A DNA stretch of 61,536 nt. It comes from Salinarimonas sp. (GTDB lineage Bacteria > Pseudomonadota > Alphaproteobacteria > Rhizobiales > Beijerinckiaceae). A program made the position numbers and the translations under genes. The DNA lies in contig JAFIEI010000018.1 of NCBI GenBank assembly GCA_020832565.1, positions 1 to 61,536 of the forward strand, in the 5' to 3' direction. Position 1 is the stretch's first letter. The number at the start of each line of letters is the position of its first letter. The notes beneath the pieces were generated by a model. It saw only the letters and a list, made by a program, of their open reading frames with translations, made no database searches and was not told where the DNA came from. Below are positions 25,403 to 33,888 of this stretch, one piece after another.

Positions 25403-26692
25403 CTACGGGCTGCGCGGCCAGCGGAAATCATCGGCGCGGCCGGCGACGGGCGGCGGCGATACGCCTTCCTCCAGGACACGCTCGGTAATGATCCGCGTGG
25501 CGGGGTCGAGCGGCGGCGTTCCCGTCAGCAGGATCCCCTGGGAGGACACGTCGATCCGCGTCAGCGGCATGACCGGGCCGACGGGCTCACGCCGCGCCGT
25601 ATAGAGCAGCCCCGGCGCGAGCGGCAATTCACCGAGCGAGCGCCGGATCAGCATATCGATCGCTGCAATCCGCGCGGATTCGTCATCGGCGGCCTCGATT
25701 GCGGCACGGGCGACGGCGATCTCGTCGCGCGGACGGGTGATCAGGCGCTGGATCTCGACATCGACGAAATGCGCCGCCTTGCGTGAACCGGCTCCGGTAA
25801 GATGGATACCGTCGGAGGTCCGCAACCGAGCCGGCTGGCCGGCGAGATCGGGGCCCGTCGCCGTATACCGGTCGTTCTCGTCGACGAAGCCCTTCCAGAT
25901 ATCGACATAGACGACATCGCTGCGGCGCAGGCGATCACGCACGATCTCGTTGATGACGGTGAGATCGGCGGAAAGCCTGTTGTTCTCCACAGGCGGCAGA
26001 CCGACCCAGATCAGCGGGATACCGGCCTCGGCGAAGGCTTCCGTGATCATGTCGATGCGCCGCCCGTATTCCCCGCGCCAGGGATCGCTGAGCGGGGCGG
26101 CGCTGCTGCCCTCGACCCGCAGCGCCTGGCGGTCGTTGAGGCCGACCTGCAGGACGGCAATATCGAAGGGCGGATCATCGGCGAGAATGCGCGCGAGATT
26201 GCCCGGCCAGTCGAAGAAATCGTCGCGAACGAGCCCCGAGGAACCACGCGCCTGCACCGAAACCGCGATCTCGGGCTCATCCTCCATCAGCGCCTGCAGG
26301 CCCTGGCCGAGATTGGTGGCAAGCGAATCGCCGAATACGGCAATGCGGGTCGAAATCGTTTCCGCCGTCACCGTATCCACGTTCAGAGGCGTCGGTGCCG
26401 CCGGCTGGGCGGGACGTGTCTGGCGGGCGCGGTGCTGTTGCGCCGGTTGTGGCGGCGGTTCCGGTTCGGAGCGCTGGAACAGGCGCAGGAATGCGTACTG
26501 CGCGCGTGCCTCCTCCGCCTCCATCGTCGCCGGCGGCGCGGACACGGCCCCAGCCTCGCCGGCCATGGCGGCAGCGTCGCGGGGCTGGCCCGTAATCAGC
26601 ATCAGAAACGCCGCGAGCAGGACAGGCAGCAGCCCGACCATGCCGCGACCGGAAAGGAGCATCCGCATCATCTGCCGATGATAGCGCATCAT
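25403..26692 (-). CDS. SGNH/GDSL-family hydrolase (DUF459-like), membrane-anchored
   Basis: A 429-residue protein. It has an N-terminal hydrophobic anchor at about residues 17-36, a Pro/Gln-rich linker (75-105), and an SGNH hydrolase domain. Block I is FGDSLATNLGQG (Ser123). The later NDRQALR and GIHLTGAGSRKAAHFVD supply the Asn and the Asp/His pair, as in DUF459. Such enzymes remove acetyl or acyl groups from cell-envelope glycans. It is followed by a lytic transglycosylase on the same strand upstream (36 bp apart), so a cell-wall role is likely. Several in-frame ATGs near the start make the exact N-terminus uncertain. Confidence 0.78.
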   Translation of the reverse strand: MMRYHRQMMRMLLSGRGMVGLLPVLLAAFLMLITGQPRDAAAMAGEAGAVSAPPATMEAEEARAQYAFLRLFQRSEPEPPPQPAQQHRARQTRPAQPAAPTPLNVDTVTAETISTRIAVFGDSLATNLGQGLQALMEDEPEIAVSVQARGSSGLVRDDFFDWPGNLARILADDPPFDIAVLQVGLNDRQALRVEGSSAAPLSDPWRGEYGRRIDMITEAFAEAGIPLIWVGLPPVENNRLSADLTVINEIVRDRLRRSDVVYVDIWKGFVDENDRYTATGPDLAGQPARLRTSDGIHLTGAGSRKAAHFVDVEIQRLITRPRDEIAVARAAIEAADDESARIAAIDMLIRRSLGELPLAPGLLYTARREPVGPVMPLTRIDVSSQGILLTGTPPLDPATRIITERVLEEGVSPPPVAGRADDFRWPRSP

Positions 26693-26728
26693 CGCGCGCG
26701 CGTCAGCGCCGTCTGGCGAGGATACCCG

Positions 26729-28087
26729 TCACCGGTTCGCGCGCAGCGCCTCGAGCAGCGCGATATTGGCATAGCCATCCGCAGGCATGCCGCGCCCGCG
26801 CTGGAAGTTGCGCACGGCTTCGCGGGTCATCGAGCCGAACATGCCGTCGATATCGCCGCTGTAATAGCCGAGATCGCGCAGGCGGCGCTGCAATTCCTCG
26901 CGCTGAGAGGTATTCATGCGCGGCTCGTTGCGCGGCCAGCTCGCCTGCACGCCGGAACCGCCCGTCAACCGGTCTCCGAGCAATGCCACGCCGAGCGCAT
27001 AGGCGTCGGAGGAGTTGTAGCGCTTGATCACGTCGTAATTGGCGGTAACGAGGAAGGCCGGGCCGTTCGAACCGGCGGGCTGGAACAGGCTCGCCTCGCC
27101 GCGATTGGGCAGCGACCCGCCGCCGGCCGGGCTCACGCCGCGCCGCGCCCATTGGGCGAAGGAGGCTTTTTCGACACCGTAATCGAAACTCGAAGGCAGG
27201 CGCACCTCCATGCCCCAGGGCAGACCCGGTTGCCAGCCATGCTCGCGCAGATAATTCGCGGCGGAAGCGAGCGCATCGGGCACCGAGTTCCAGATATCGC
27301 GGCGTCCGTCGCCATTACCGTCGGCAGCAAAGCGCAGATAGCTCGTGGGCATGAATTGCGGGTGACCCATGGCACCGGCCCATGAGCCCTTCATGGCATC
27401 GCGGGAGACGTCGCCCCGTTCGAGGATTTCGAGGGCTGCCAGCAACTCACCCTGGAAGAATTCGCCGCGATGACCCTGATGTGCGAGGGTGGCGAGCGAG
27501 CGGAATACGTCCTTGGAGCCCTTGTAGCTGCCGAAATTCGTTTCCATTCCCCAGATCCCGAGCACGATCGCCTGCGGCACGCCGTAGGCGCGCTCGACCG
27601 ATGCGAGGGTTTGGCCATGGCGCGAACGTGCCTCGTTGCCGAGCCTCAGGCGGGTCGAGGAGACGGCGCCGTCGAGATATTCCCAGATCGGGCGGGCAAA
27701 TTCAGGTTGACGCTGGGTGAGGCGGATCACCTCCTGATCGGGGGTGACGCCGGAGAATGCCCGGTCGAAGGTCGCGCGCGAGACGCCGCGGCGCTCGGCC
27801 TGGGGCCGCAGGCTCTCGAGATAGGCGGAGAACTCGGCGGGGCGGGTGCTGTTGCCGCTATTCGCGCGGCTCTGCGAATCGAGCGAGGCCGGCTGGACCG
27901 ATCCCGTACGCTGCGTATCGCCGCGCTCGGCGAAGGCGTCGGTGCCGATGCATCCGCCCAGCGGCAGGATCAAGGCCGCGCACAGAGCCCCGCGCAGGCG
28001 GGTGAGCAAGGAAAAACGCATCGCGGCCGGACGGGTTCTGCCCGTGACAGTCAAGCTCTGCGGGTCGGCGAAGTGTCGGCGTGACAT
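26729..28087 (-). CDS. Lytic murein transglycosylase (MltB family), probable lipoprotein
   Basis: About 450 residues. A signal region with lipobox LGGC is followed by a disordered stretch, then the SLT_2/MltB catalytic domain with the active-site Glu in VLGIWGMETNFGSYKGS and the block GAMGHPQFMPTSYLRFA. The C-terminal peptidoglycan-binding domain is LQRRLRDLGYYSGDIDGMFG plus REAVRNFQRGRGMPADG. The enzyme cuts peptidoglycan to 1,6-anhydromuramyl products in the periplasm. The start is unsettled: ATG 28087 has GAGGA upstream, ATG 28111 has GGGGGA, and ATG 28021 would give the neatest lipoprotein signal peptide but lacks a ribosome site. Confidence 0.88.
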   Translation of the reverse strand: MSRRHFADPQSLTVTGRTRPAAMRFSLLTRLRGALCAALILPLGGCIGTDAFAERGDTQRTGSVQPASLDSQSRANSGNSTRPAEFSAYLESLRPQAERRGVSRATFDRAFSGVTPDQEVIRLTQRQPEFARPIWEYLDGAVSSTRLRLGNEARSRHGQTLASVERAYGVPQAIVLGIWGMETNFGSYKGSKDVFRSLATLAHQGHRGEFFQGELLAALEILERGDVSRDAMKGSWAGAMGHPQFMPTSYLRFAADGNGDGRRDIWNSVPDALASAANYLREHGWQPGLPWGMEVRLPSSFDYGVEKASFAQWARRGVSPAGGGSLPNRGEASLFQPAGSNGPAFLVTANYDVIKRYNSSDAYALGVALLGDRLTGGSGVQASWPRNEPRMNTSQREELQRRLRDLGYYSGDIDGMFGSMTREAVRNFQRGRGMPADGYANIALLEALRANR

Positions 28088-28259
28088 CGGGAAGATCCTC
28101 GTCTCGGGCATACGTTCCCCCAAAGCACCAAATCATGATGAAGGAATGCTTAATCGACAACCCGCAGAAACATGACGAAACCGTCATCTTCCGGACACGC
28201 CGCCGCCATTGCGGAAACGGCATGCTTCATCCATCGACACAACATCGGGACACCATACC

Positions 28260-28883
28260 ATGAAAATATTCGCTGTGATGACCTTCGTCGCCGCAACAGC
28301 CCTCGCCGGCGTCCCCGCACTGGCCGACAGCCATGCGCGCGGCGGTTCAGGCGGTTACGGCAGCCATGCCGCGATGCTCAGCCAGGATGACCGCGCCGCA
28401 CTCACCGAAGCTCGGATTGCCGCCATTCGCGCCGGCCTGCGACTCACCGACGCGCAGGAAGCCCTGTTCGAACCCGTCGCCGCAGCCCTCCACGGCATGA
28501 ACGACATGCGCGAGAACATGCGTGAAGACATGCACGAGCGGCGCAGCGAAAGGCGTGGAGCCATGCAGGACATGTCGCGCGAAGAACGCCGCGAGATGCG
28601 CCGGGACCGACAGGCCATGCAGGGGCGCGACTTCATGCAGCGGCTCGAGCGCCGCAGTGAAACGGCGAGCGCACATGCCGCAGTCATGGCTGATCTCACC
28701 CAGGCCATGCGCCCGTTCTGGGAAGAGCTCGACAACGACCAGCAGCGCCTTCTCCCGATCCTGATGCAGCCGACCATGGCCATGCAGGGCGGCATGCGGA
28801 GCGGAATGCGCGGCTACCACATGCGCGGTGGTGATCACGGCAATCGTGGGGGCTGGCGTTACGGGCGTGGCGCACGCAACTGA
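28260..28883 (+). CDS. Spy/CpxP-like periplasmic protein, Met- and Arg-rich
   Basis: A 207-residue exported protein. The signal peptide is MKIFAVMTFVAATALAGVPALA. A helical, highly charged body follows with the LTxxQ-type motif LRLTDAQEALFEPV and a second partial repeat (MADLTQAMRPFWEELDNDQQ). Met is very frequent (REDM, GAMQDM, REMRR, QAMQG), and the tail is Gly/Arg/His-rich (YHMRGGDHGNRGGWRYGRG). LTxxQ proteins are periplasmic chaperones or metal-stress sensors in enterobacteria. The Met/His content suggests copper or other metal binding, as an inference. It diverges from the transglycosylase and converges on tilS (19-bp gap). Confidence 0.72.
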   Translation: MKIFAVMTFVAATALAGVPALADSHARGGSGGYGSHAAMLSQDDRAALTEARIAAIRAGLRLTDAQEALFEPVAAALHGMNDMRENMREDMHERRSERRGAMQDMSREERREMRRDRQAMQGRDFMQRLERRSETASAHAAVMADLTQAMRPFWEELDNDQQRLLPILMQPTMAMQGGMRSGMRGYHMRGGDHGNRGGWRYGRGARN

Positions 28884-28902
28884 TTGGCGTCGAAACAGAT
28901 AC

Positions 28903-30039
28903 TCATGTGCCGGCCCGGCGCGGTTTCGCCGGGTTCAGGCTGACCAAGCCGTCCGGGGTGCAGGCGAGGCGAATACCGCCGAGCGTGCGCCCCGGCAGCG
29001 CGTCATGCCCCTTCAGCGCCTGTTGCAGGGCGCGGGCGAGCGCTTCGCATTTCTCCAGGCTCGGTCCGTAGCCGTTAGAGCCGGTATCCGGGTTGCCATC
29101 ACCGCAGGTCACGAAGGCGCGGCGCAGGACCCGCTGGACCAGCGCGATCGGCGCATCCCGCAGGACTGCGCCGTCGAGGCGAAGGCCGTTATCGCCGGAC
29201 GCTTCGAGACGGGCCCGGTCAAACAGCACTTTCGCCCCGTGATCGAGCGCCTCGCGGGTCTCGCCCGCACGCCGCGCCAGACGGGCGAGGCGCGGCGCCG
29301 TCAGCCCCTCCCGGGCCAGAACCGGCATCAGCGCGCGCAGCCGGGCGCGGGTATGGCGTGGATCGGTATTGGCCGGATCGCGCAGATACCACCAGCCGAA
29401 ATGCGCGCAAGCACCGGTCAGCCGCGCCTTGGCGATGCCGAGAAAGGGGCGCACGAGCGTGAGGTCATCGCCTTCGATGCCTGCCATTGCCTGCATCGAC
29501 GCGCGCGGCGCCATGGCGGCGAGCCCGTCGATGCCGCTTCCCGAACAGAGCCGCATCAGCACGGTTTCAGCCTGATCATCGGCGGTATGGGCGGTCAGGA
29601 CCACGGGAGCGCCCGCTTTGCGCGCTTCCTGCGCCAGAATCCGGTATCGCGCCGCGCGTGCCGCCTGCTGCACACCTCCGGTGATCTCCTGCGCACGCTC
29701 CCAGCGGCGCAGTTTTGCGTCGAGACCCAGTGAACGCGCCTGTGCGACGACCTGCGCGGCTTCGTCCGCACTTTCGGGACGCAGGCCGTGATCGACGCTG
29801 ATGACGATGGCACCATAATGCTCATGGCGCGCAACGAGCTCTGCCACGGCATGCATCAGTGCGGTGGAATCCGGGCCGCCGGATACGGCGACGGCGAGCC
29901 GGTTCTCGCCGGGTATCAGCGCATCGGCAATCATCGCCGCGCCTGCCTCGGGCAGAAGGGGGGAGACGGGGTCTTCCGGCGCCGCCACTGTTTCCAACGG
30001 GCCGGGATCCGGATCCGGCGGGGTAGCCTGACGCGTCAC
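28903..30039 (-). CDS. tilS: tRNA(Ile)-lysidine synthetase
   Basis: A 378-residue TilS, which converts the wobble C of the minor tRNA-Ile(CAU) to lysidine so that it reads AUA. The PP-loop is AVSGGPDSTALMHA at residues 51-64, and other TilS marks are VDHGLRPES, EEARxxRY-like QQAARAARYRIL, and LTAHTADDQAETVLMRLCSGSG. The C-terminal half is short and poorly conserved, as in other alphaproteobacteria. The GTG start overlaps the stop of cpoB by 4 bases. cpoB-tilS is a frequent alphaproteobacterial order, usually at the end of the tol-pal cluster. Confidence 0.92.
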   Translation of the reverse strand: MTRQATPPDPDPGPLETVAAPEDPVSPLLPEAGAAMIADALIPGENRLAVAVSGGPDSTALMHAVAELVARHEHYGAIVISVDHGLRPESADEAAQVVAQARSLGLDAKLRRWERAQEITGGVQQAARAARYRILAQEARKAGAPVVLTAHTADDQAETVLMRLCSGSGIDGLAAMAPRASMQAMAGIEGDDLTLVRPFLGIAKARLTGACAHFGWWYLRDPANTDPRHTRARLRALMPVLAREGLTAPRLARLARRAGETREALDHGAKVLFDRARLEASGDNGLRLDGAVLRDAPIALVQRVLRRAFVTCGDGNPDTGSNGYGPSLEKCEALARALQQALKGHDALPGRTLGGIRLACTPDGLVSLNPAKPRRAGT

Positions 30040-31091
30040 GCGCAGCCTGCGCGGGCTTCCTCGCGCGCGATGTTTTCCTGCAGTGCGGAAGCCGCCTGCG
30101 GATATTGCAGCGGGATTTCGGCCAGCGTGGCGCAGGCCTGCTCCTGTGCGCCGATCTCGGCCAGCGCGCCGCCGAGGCGCAGCATGGCCTGGGGAGCGAC
30201 ATCCGCCTCGGCATATTCCGTCGAGACCGTCAGATATTGTTCGGCCGCTTCGCGATAGCGCCCCTGGCCGCGATAGCTCTCACCGAGCCAGTAGCGCGCC
30301 TGGGGTGCCAGCGCGTCGCGCGGATGGGACTGGAGAAACTGGCGAAACCCCATCTCGGCATCGTCATAGGCACCCTGCAGCAAGAGCGCATAAGCCGAAT
30401 CGTAGAGATTGCGCGGATCGGCATCGCCCGTCGCCGCGATGCTCGGGCGCGGCGCGGCATCCCCATTACCCTGCTCGGATGCATCACCGTTCAGATCAGG
30501 GTTGCGCAATTGCGGCAGGCTCATGCCGAAGCCGTTGTCGCTGCGCGTCTGTTCGGCCTCGCCATTGCCGAGGATTGCCCCGGGAAGCGCGAGCGGGGCG
30601 GAGGGCGATGTCGTGCCCAGGGGCTGCGGCGTGCCCGGTGCGAGCGGATCGCGCCCCGGATCGAAGGCATCGCCGCGTCCCGGCCCGGCCTGTTGCGCCG
30701 GCGCGTCGAACGAAGGCTGCGCCAGATCCGGCACGCTCATCTGGGGCGCGGGCGTAGCGGGCGCGCGATCATCGGCCGGCGGAGTATTCTGCCCCGAGCG
30801 CTGGGGCCCGGGGGCGGCACCCATCTCGTCGAAGCGGAAATCGACATCCTCCTGCATGCGCTGGAGCCGGTCGCGCAGCTGGCGATTCTCGAACTGCAGT
30901 TCCTCGACCTGCCCGGACAGGCTGCGCACCTGCCCTTCGAGCTGGTTGAGCCGCAGGACGACTTCGGACATGTCCTGCGCCTTCACTGAAGCGGGGACGA
31001 GCAGGCTCAGACCGGCAATCAGCGCGGCGACCGCGAGGGCGCGCGCGAAGAAACCGAGCACGGGGCTTATCGGCAATGCCTTCATGGCCAA
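30036..31091 (-). CDS. cpoB: Cell division coordinator CpoB (Tol-Pal system protein YbgF)
   Basis: A 351-residue periplasmic protein. After a signal peptide ending PASVKA comes a coiled coil (about residues 40-85, VVLRLNQLEGQVRSLSGQVEE) that trimerises the protein, a long disordered Pro/Gly/Asp-rich linker, and three to four TPR repeats in the last 120 residues (NLYDSAYALLLQGAYDDAEM; ARYWLGESYRGQGRYREAAE). In E. coli CpoB links Tol-Pal to PBP1B during constriction. Here it sits about 20 kb from tolQRAB, on the opposite strand, with tilS downstream. ATG 31091 or 31085 are equally possible starts. Confidence 0.88.
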   Translation of the reverse strand: MAMKALPISPVLGFFARALAVAALIAGLSLLVPASVKAQDMSEVVLRLNQLEGQVRSLSGQVEELQFENRQLRDRLQRMQEDVDFRFDEMGAAPGPQRSGQNTPPADDRAPATPAPQMSVPDLAQPSFDAPAQQAGPGRGDAFDPGRDPLAPGTPQPLGTTSPSAPLALPGAILGNGEAEQTRSDNGFGMSLPQLRNPDLNGDASEQGNGDAAPRPSIAATGDADPRNLYDSAYALLLQGAYDDAEMGFRQFLQSHPRDALAPQARYWLGESYRGQGRYREAAEQYLTVSTEYAEADVAPQAMLRLGGALAEIGAQEQACATLAEIPLQYPQAASALQENIAREEARAGCA

Positions 31092-31198
31092 GGATACCTT
31101 CGAATACGGCGCCGGTGATCTCCGGCGCGTTGCTCTCGACGCCTTATCACATATACCCGCGAGAGGCTAAATTATGGCGCTCGGAAATTGCGACGCGG

Positions 31199-32338
31199 TC
31201 ATGCCCCCGGATCGCGCGCTCCAGTACCGCAAATTTCGCGCAGATCAGCCCATTCGGCTTGCGTGAGCAACGCTCGTGAGGCCTCTGCGCGCGATTCGCC
31301 GGCGTGATTCGCCTGTGGATCGCGTTGCCTTATCGCGCTTTCGCGCTCTTCGCCCATCGGATGCGTAGCCAGAAACCCGCCACCTTCATCATCGAGATCG
31401 AGCAGAAATCCCGCGAAGGGATGGATGGGACGCCCCAGCGCATGCAATGACTGCGCGGCGAAGCGATCGGCGGCCAGTTCCTGCCGACGCGAATAGGATG
31501 CCATCAGGCTCGTCTGGACCAGCGTGCCCATTACCCCGCCCCCGACGAAATCACCGAAGAGCAATCCCAGCAGGAACCCGGTGCCGCCGGCCTGAATCAG
31601 ATTGCGCAGACCGTCACGATGCGCCACATGCCCGATTTCGTGCGCGATGACCCCGGCCAGCGCGTCCGGGCCGTCGACGACGCGCAACAGCCCGTCGAAG
31701 ACGTAGATCCGCCCGCCCGGCAGTGCGAGCGCATTGACCTCGTTGCGCGCGACGATCGTGACCTGCGGATCGACATGCAGTTCATGCAGTTCGCTCAACT
31801 GCCGCGTCAGGCTTGCGAGCGCTTCTGTGCCCGGCCCGGCTTCGCAGGTCACCAGATCGAGATGGTCGCGCAGCGCGCGGTCGACGGCATTGCCAAGGCG
31901 GATTTCGGCGCCCGCCGGCACCAGCGGCGCGACCCGCCCGGCGACGAGCGGGATCAGGAGAAAGGCGCAGACCAGGATCGAAATGGTCGCGGCGATCAGC
32001 CAGAACACCACGCGGCGATTGTCGCGCGCGCTTTCCCGTGCGCCCCGCAGCGCTCCGAGATGCCGCAGCAGGGCCTGACGGGCTTCGCGGTCATGAAGCT
32101 GCAGTCGCGCGCGCGCCTCGCCGCAGGCCAGTATCAGGCGGTCATCGGGGCCGGCGACGCGATGCACGTCGCCGCGCGGCCAGAAGACGCTTTCGCCTTC
32201 CGCCGTGCTGAAGCCGATCCCCTCGGGGGGCAGCCGGAGCATGACCTCCTGCCTGTCGGCGCGCTCGCCGTCGAAATAGGCGGCGCGCAGAACCTCCGGC
32301 GCAGATGATTGCCCATCACGGGCCGAGGGTGAAGGCAT
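31199..32338 (-). CDS. M48 family zinc metallopeptidase, membrane-bound
   Basis: A 379-residue protein. Residues 1-105 form a small domain without a recognised name (DGERADRQEVMLRLPPEGIGF). One strong membrane segment follows at about 110-135, then the peptidase domain with the zinc motif HEIGHVAHRDG (about residues 233-243) and the downstream SYSRRQELAADRFA that gives the third ligand Glu. This layout matches BepA/YcaL/LoiP-type M48 proteases that act on outer-membrane or envelope proteins. The start overlaps the DUF898 gene stop by 23 bases, so they are co-translated. ATG 32338 has AAGGG upstream. Confidence 0.85.
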   Translation of the reverse strand: MPSPSARDGQSSAPEVLRAAYFDGERADRQEVMLRLPPEGIGFSTAEGESVFWPRGDVHRVAGPDDRLILACGEARARLQLHDREARQALLRHLGALRGARESARDNRRVVFWLIAATISILVCAFLLIPLVAGRVAPLVPAGAEIRLGNAVDRALRDHLDLVTCEAGPGTEALASLTRQLSELHELHVDPQVTIVARNEVNALALPGGRIYVFDGLLRVVDGPDALAGVIAHEIGHVAHRDGLRNLIQAGGTGFLLGLLFGDFVGGGVMGTLVQTSLMASYSRRQELAADRFAAQSLHALGRPIHPFAGFLLDLDDEGGGFLATHPMGEERESAIRQRDPQANHAGESRAEASRALLTQAEWADLREICGTGARDPGA

Positions 32339-33587
32339 CGGCCAACCCTTCACCGGCGCCGGCAGATCTCGGTTCGCTGTAGCGCAGGCGTTCGATCAGC
32401 GCCTGCGGCTGCGCCACGCTCAGCGTGCTCGTCACCGCGAGCCAGACGCCGCGCTCCACGAAATAGCGCCGCGCCGCGCCGATCAGGGTGAGCATCAGCA
32501 GGATGCTGCCGATCATGATGGCGTTGCGCAGCATGGTCGGGTCTTCCCAGGTGCCGAGCACGGCAAGGCTCTCTTCAGGATAGTGGTCCGTAAGGATGAC
32601 GCTGCCGACCGTCGCCAGGGCCAGCACGCAGAACAGGACCGCCAGCACGCTCAGGCCAAAACGCAGATAGCAGCCGACGACCTGCCGCGCCCGAAGCGCG
32701 GAGACGAAACGCGTCGTGCCGAAGGACAGATGATTGAGCCGCCAGCGCTGCCAGATCGCGACATAGACGGCGTAGAAGGTGAAGCCGACCACCACCGTCG
32801 CGATGATCCAGAGCACGGATCCCGTCATGACCTCGCGCAATTCGTCCAATTCGGGAGCGTCGGCGGCGATCAGGGATGCGAGGAGAGGCACGCTCAGGAC
32901 CGCGATTACCAGCCAGACCAGCAGCGTGATCGCCCAACCGAAATAGACCCGCCATGCCAGCCCCCAGCCGCTGCCGGTAAACTGCGCCTTCTGATCACCG
33001 AGCCGGCAATTTCCGATCAGATAACGGTCGAGCGCGGCACGGCGAAACGGAATAGCAAGCCCCAGGCTCAGGACAGCAGCGGAATCCCAGCCGAGGCGCC
33101 GGGTCAGATAACCACCGAAATCGGCATCGAGCGAACCGGCAATGCCGCGATAGCGTGTGCGGGTCACCCGATAGGCGAAGGTACGAAACTGCGCGAAATG
33201 CTGCAGCATCATCAGACCGACAAAGATCGGCGCGAGCAGCGCACCGGAATTGCCGAAGGAGGTGAGCCCGAGCAGCGTCAGGAGGAGGTTGATCGGAATC
33301 AGCACGGCCATGCCGATCAGGAAGCCGCGGAGCAACTCACCGCCCCGCCCGGCATATTCGAGCGGCTCGCCGGCAATCAGCGTGTTGCCGTAGAGGTGGC
33401 GCCGGATATCCGTGACGAGCCAGAAGCGATAAAGCCCGAGCGTCGGCAGCGTCAGCAGGCTGCCGCGCGCGAGAAGACCGGCAAAGGCTGCGCGCTTACC
33501 GGTAAAGGTGACGCCCGCCTGCGCATTGGTAACCGCCATTGCGGACGCGTCATGCGTATCCGAAACGGCGGGGCGGCCTTGCGCCAT
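32316..33587 (-). CDS. DUF898 (YjgN-like) integral membrane protein
   Basis: About 423 residues with six or more membrane segments, and the DUF898 signature FTGKRAAFAGLLARGSLLTLPTLGLYRFWLVTDIRRHLYGNT near the start, repeated in weaker form later (YFGWAITLLVWLVIAVLSVPLL; KAQFTGSGWGLAWRVY). The N-terminus is uncertain. ATG 33587 is my choice; the frame is open to 33743 through a Pro-rich stretch, and ATG 33539 is also possible, none with a good ribosome site. It precedes and overlaps the M48 peptidase gene, a pairing that hints at a joint envelope role. The function of the family is unknown. Confidence 0.75.
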   Translation of the reverse strand: MAQGRPAVSDTHDASAMAVTNAQAGVTFTGKRAAFAGLLARGSLLTLPTLGLYRFWLVTDIRRHLYGNTLIAGEPLEYAGRGGELLRGFLIGMAVLIPINLLLTLLGLTSFGNSGALLAPIFVGLMMLQHFAQFRTFAYRVTRTRYRGIAGSLDADFGGYLTRRLGWDSAAVLSLGLAIPFRRAALDRYLIGNCRLGDQKAQFTGSGWGLAWRVYFGWAITLLVWLVIAVLSVPLLASLIAADAPELDELREVMTGSVLWIIATVVVGFTFYAVYVAIWQRWRLNHLSFGTTRFVSALRARQVVGCYLRFGLSVLAVLFCVLALATVGSVILTDHYPEESLAVLGTWEDPTMLRNAIMIGSILLMLTLIGAARRYFVERGVWLAVTSTLSVAQPQALIERLRYSEPRSAGAGEGLADAFTLGP

Positions 33588-33751
33588 TGGTCTGCTAGCG
33601 GATACGGGAGGGGGCGGTGGTCGAACGGGTGGCGCCGCAGAGGCGGCAGCTTCGCAACCACCGACCCGGTTGCCGCGCGGCGCGAGCATGGCCTGGATGC
33701 GGCTCTTGGGAACGGACGGAACGGTTGCGCGCGCAGTCATCATCGATCATC

Positions 33752-33766
33752 ACTATTATAAATAGT
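33752..33766 (-). promoter_or_regulatory. Palindrome with TATAAT upstream of DUF898-M48 operon
   Basis: ACTATT-ATA-AATAGT is a perfect dyad in an AT-rich patch (33741-33830) inside GC-rich DNA. On the minus strand it contains TATAAT (33755-33760), a consensus -10 element pointing at the DUF898 gene. The rest of the gap 33588-33888 holds no gene I can support. A transcript starting here would have a leader of about 160 nt if ATG 33587 is used. Confidence 0.4.
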
Positions 33767-33888
33767 AAAATTATCAGCTTCTATATCTCGTATCGAATAC
33801 AGGCTTCGATCGTCAATTCGCGACCGAGATCATGGTAAAAGAAAAGCCTCGCCCGGGCATCGCGCGACCGGGGGATCTGCCATCGGCG

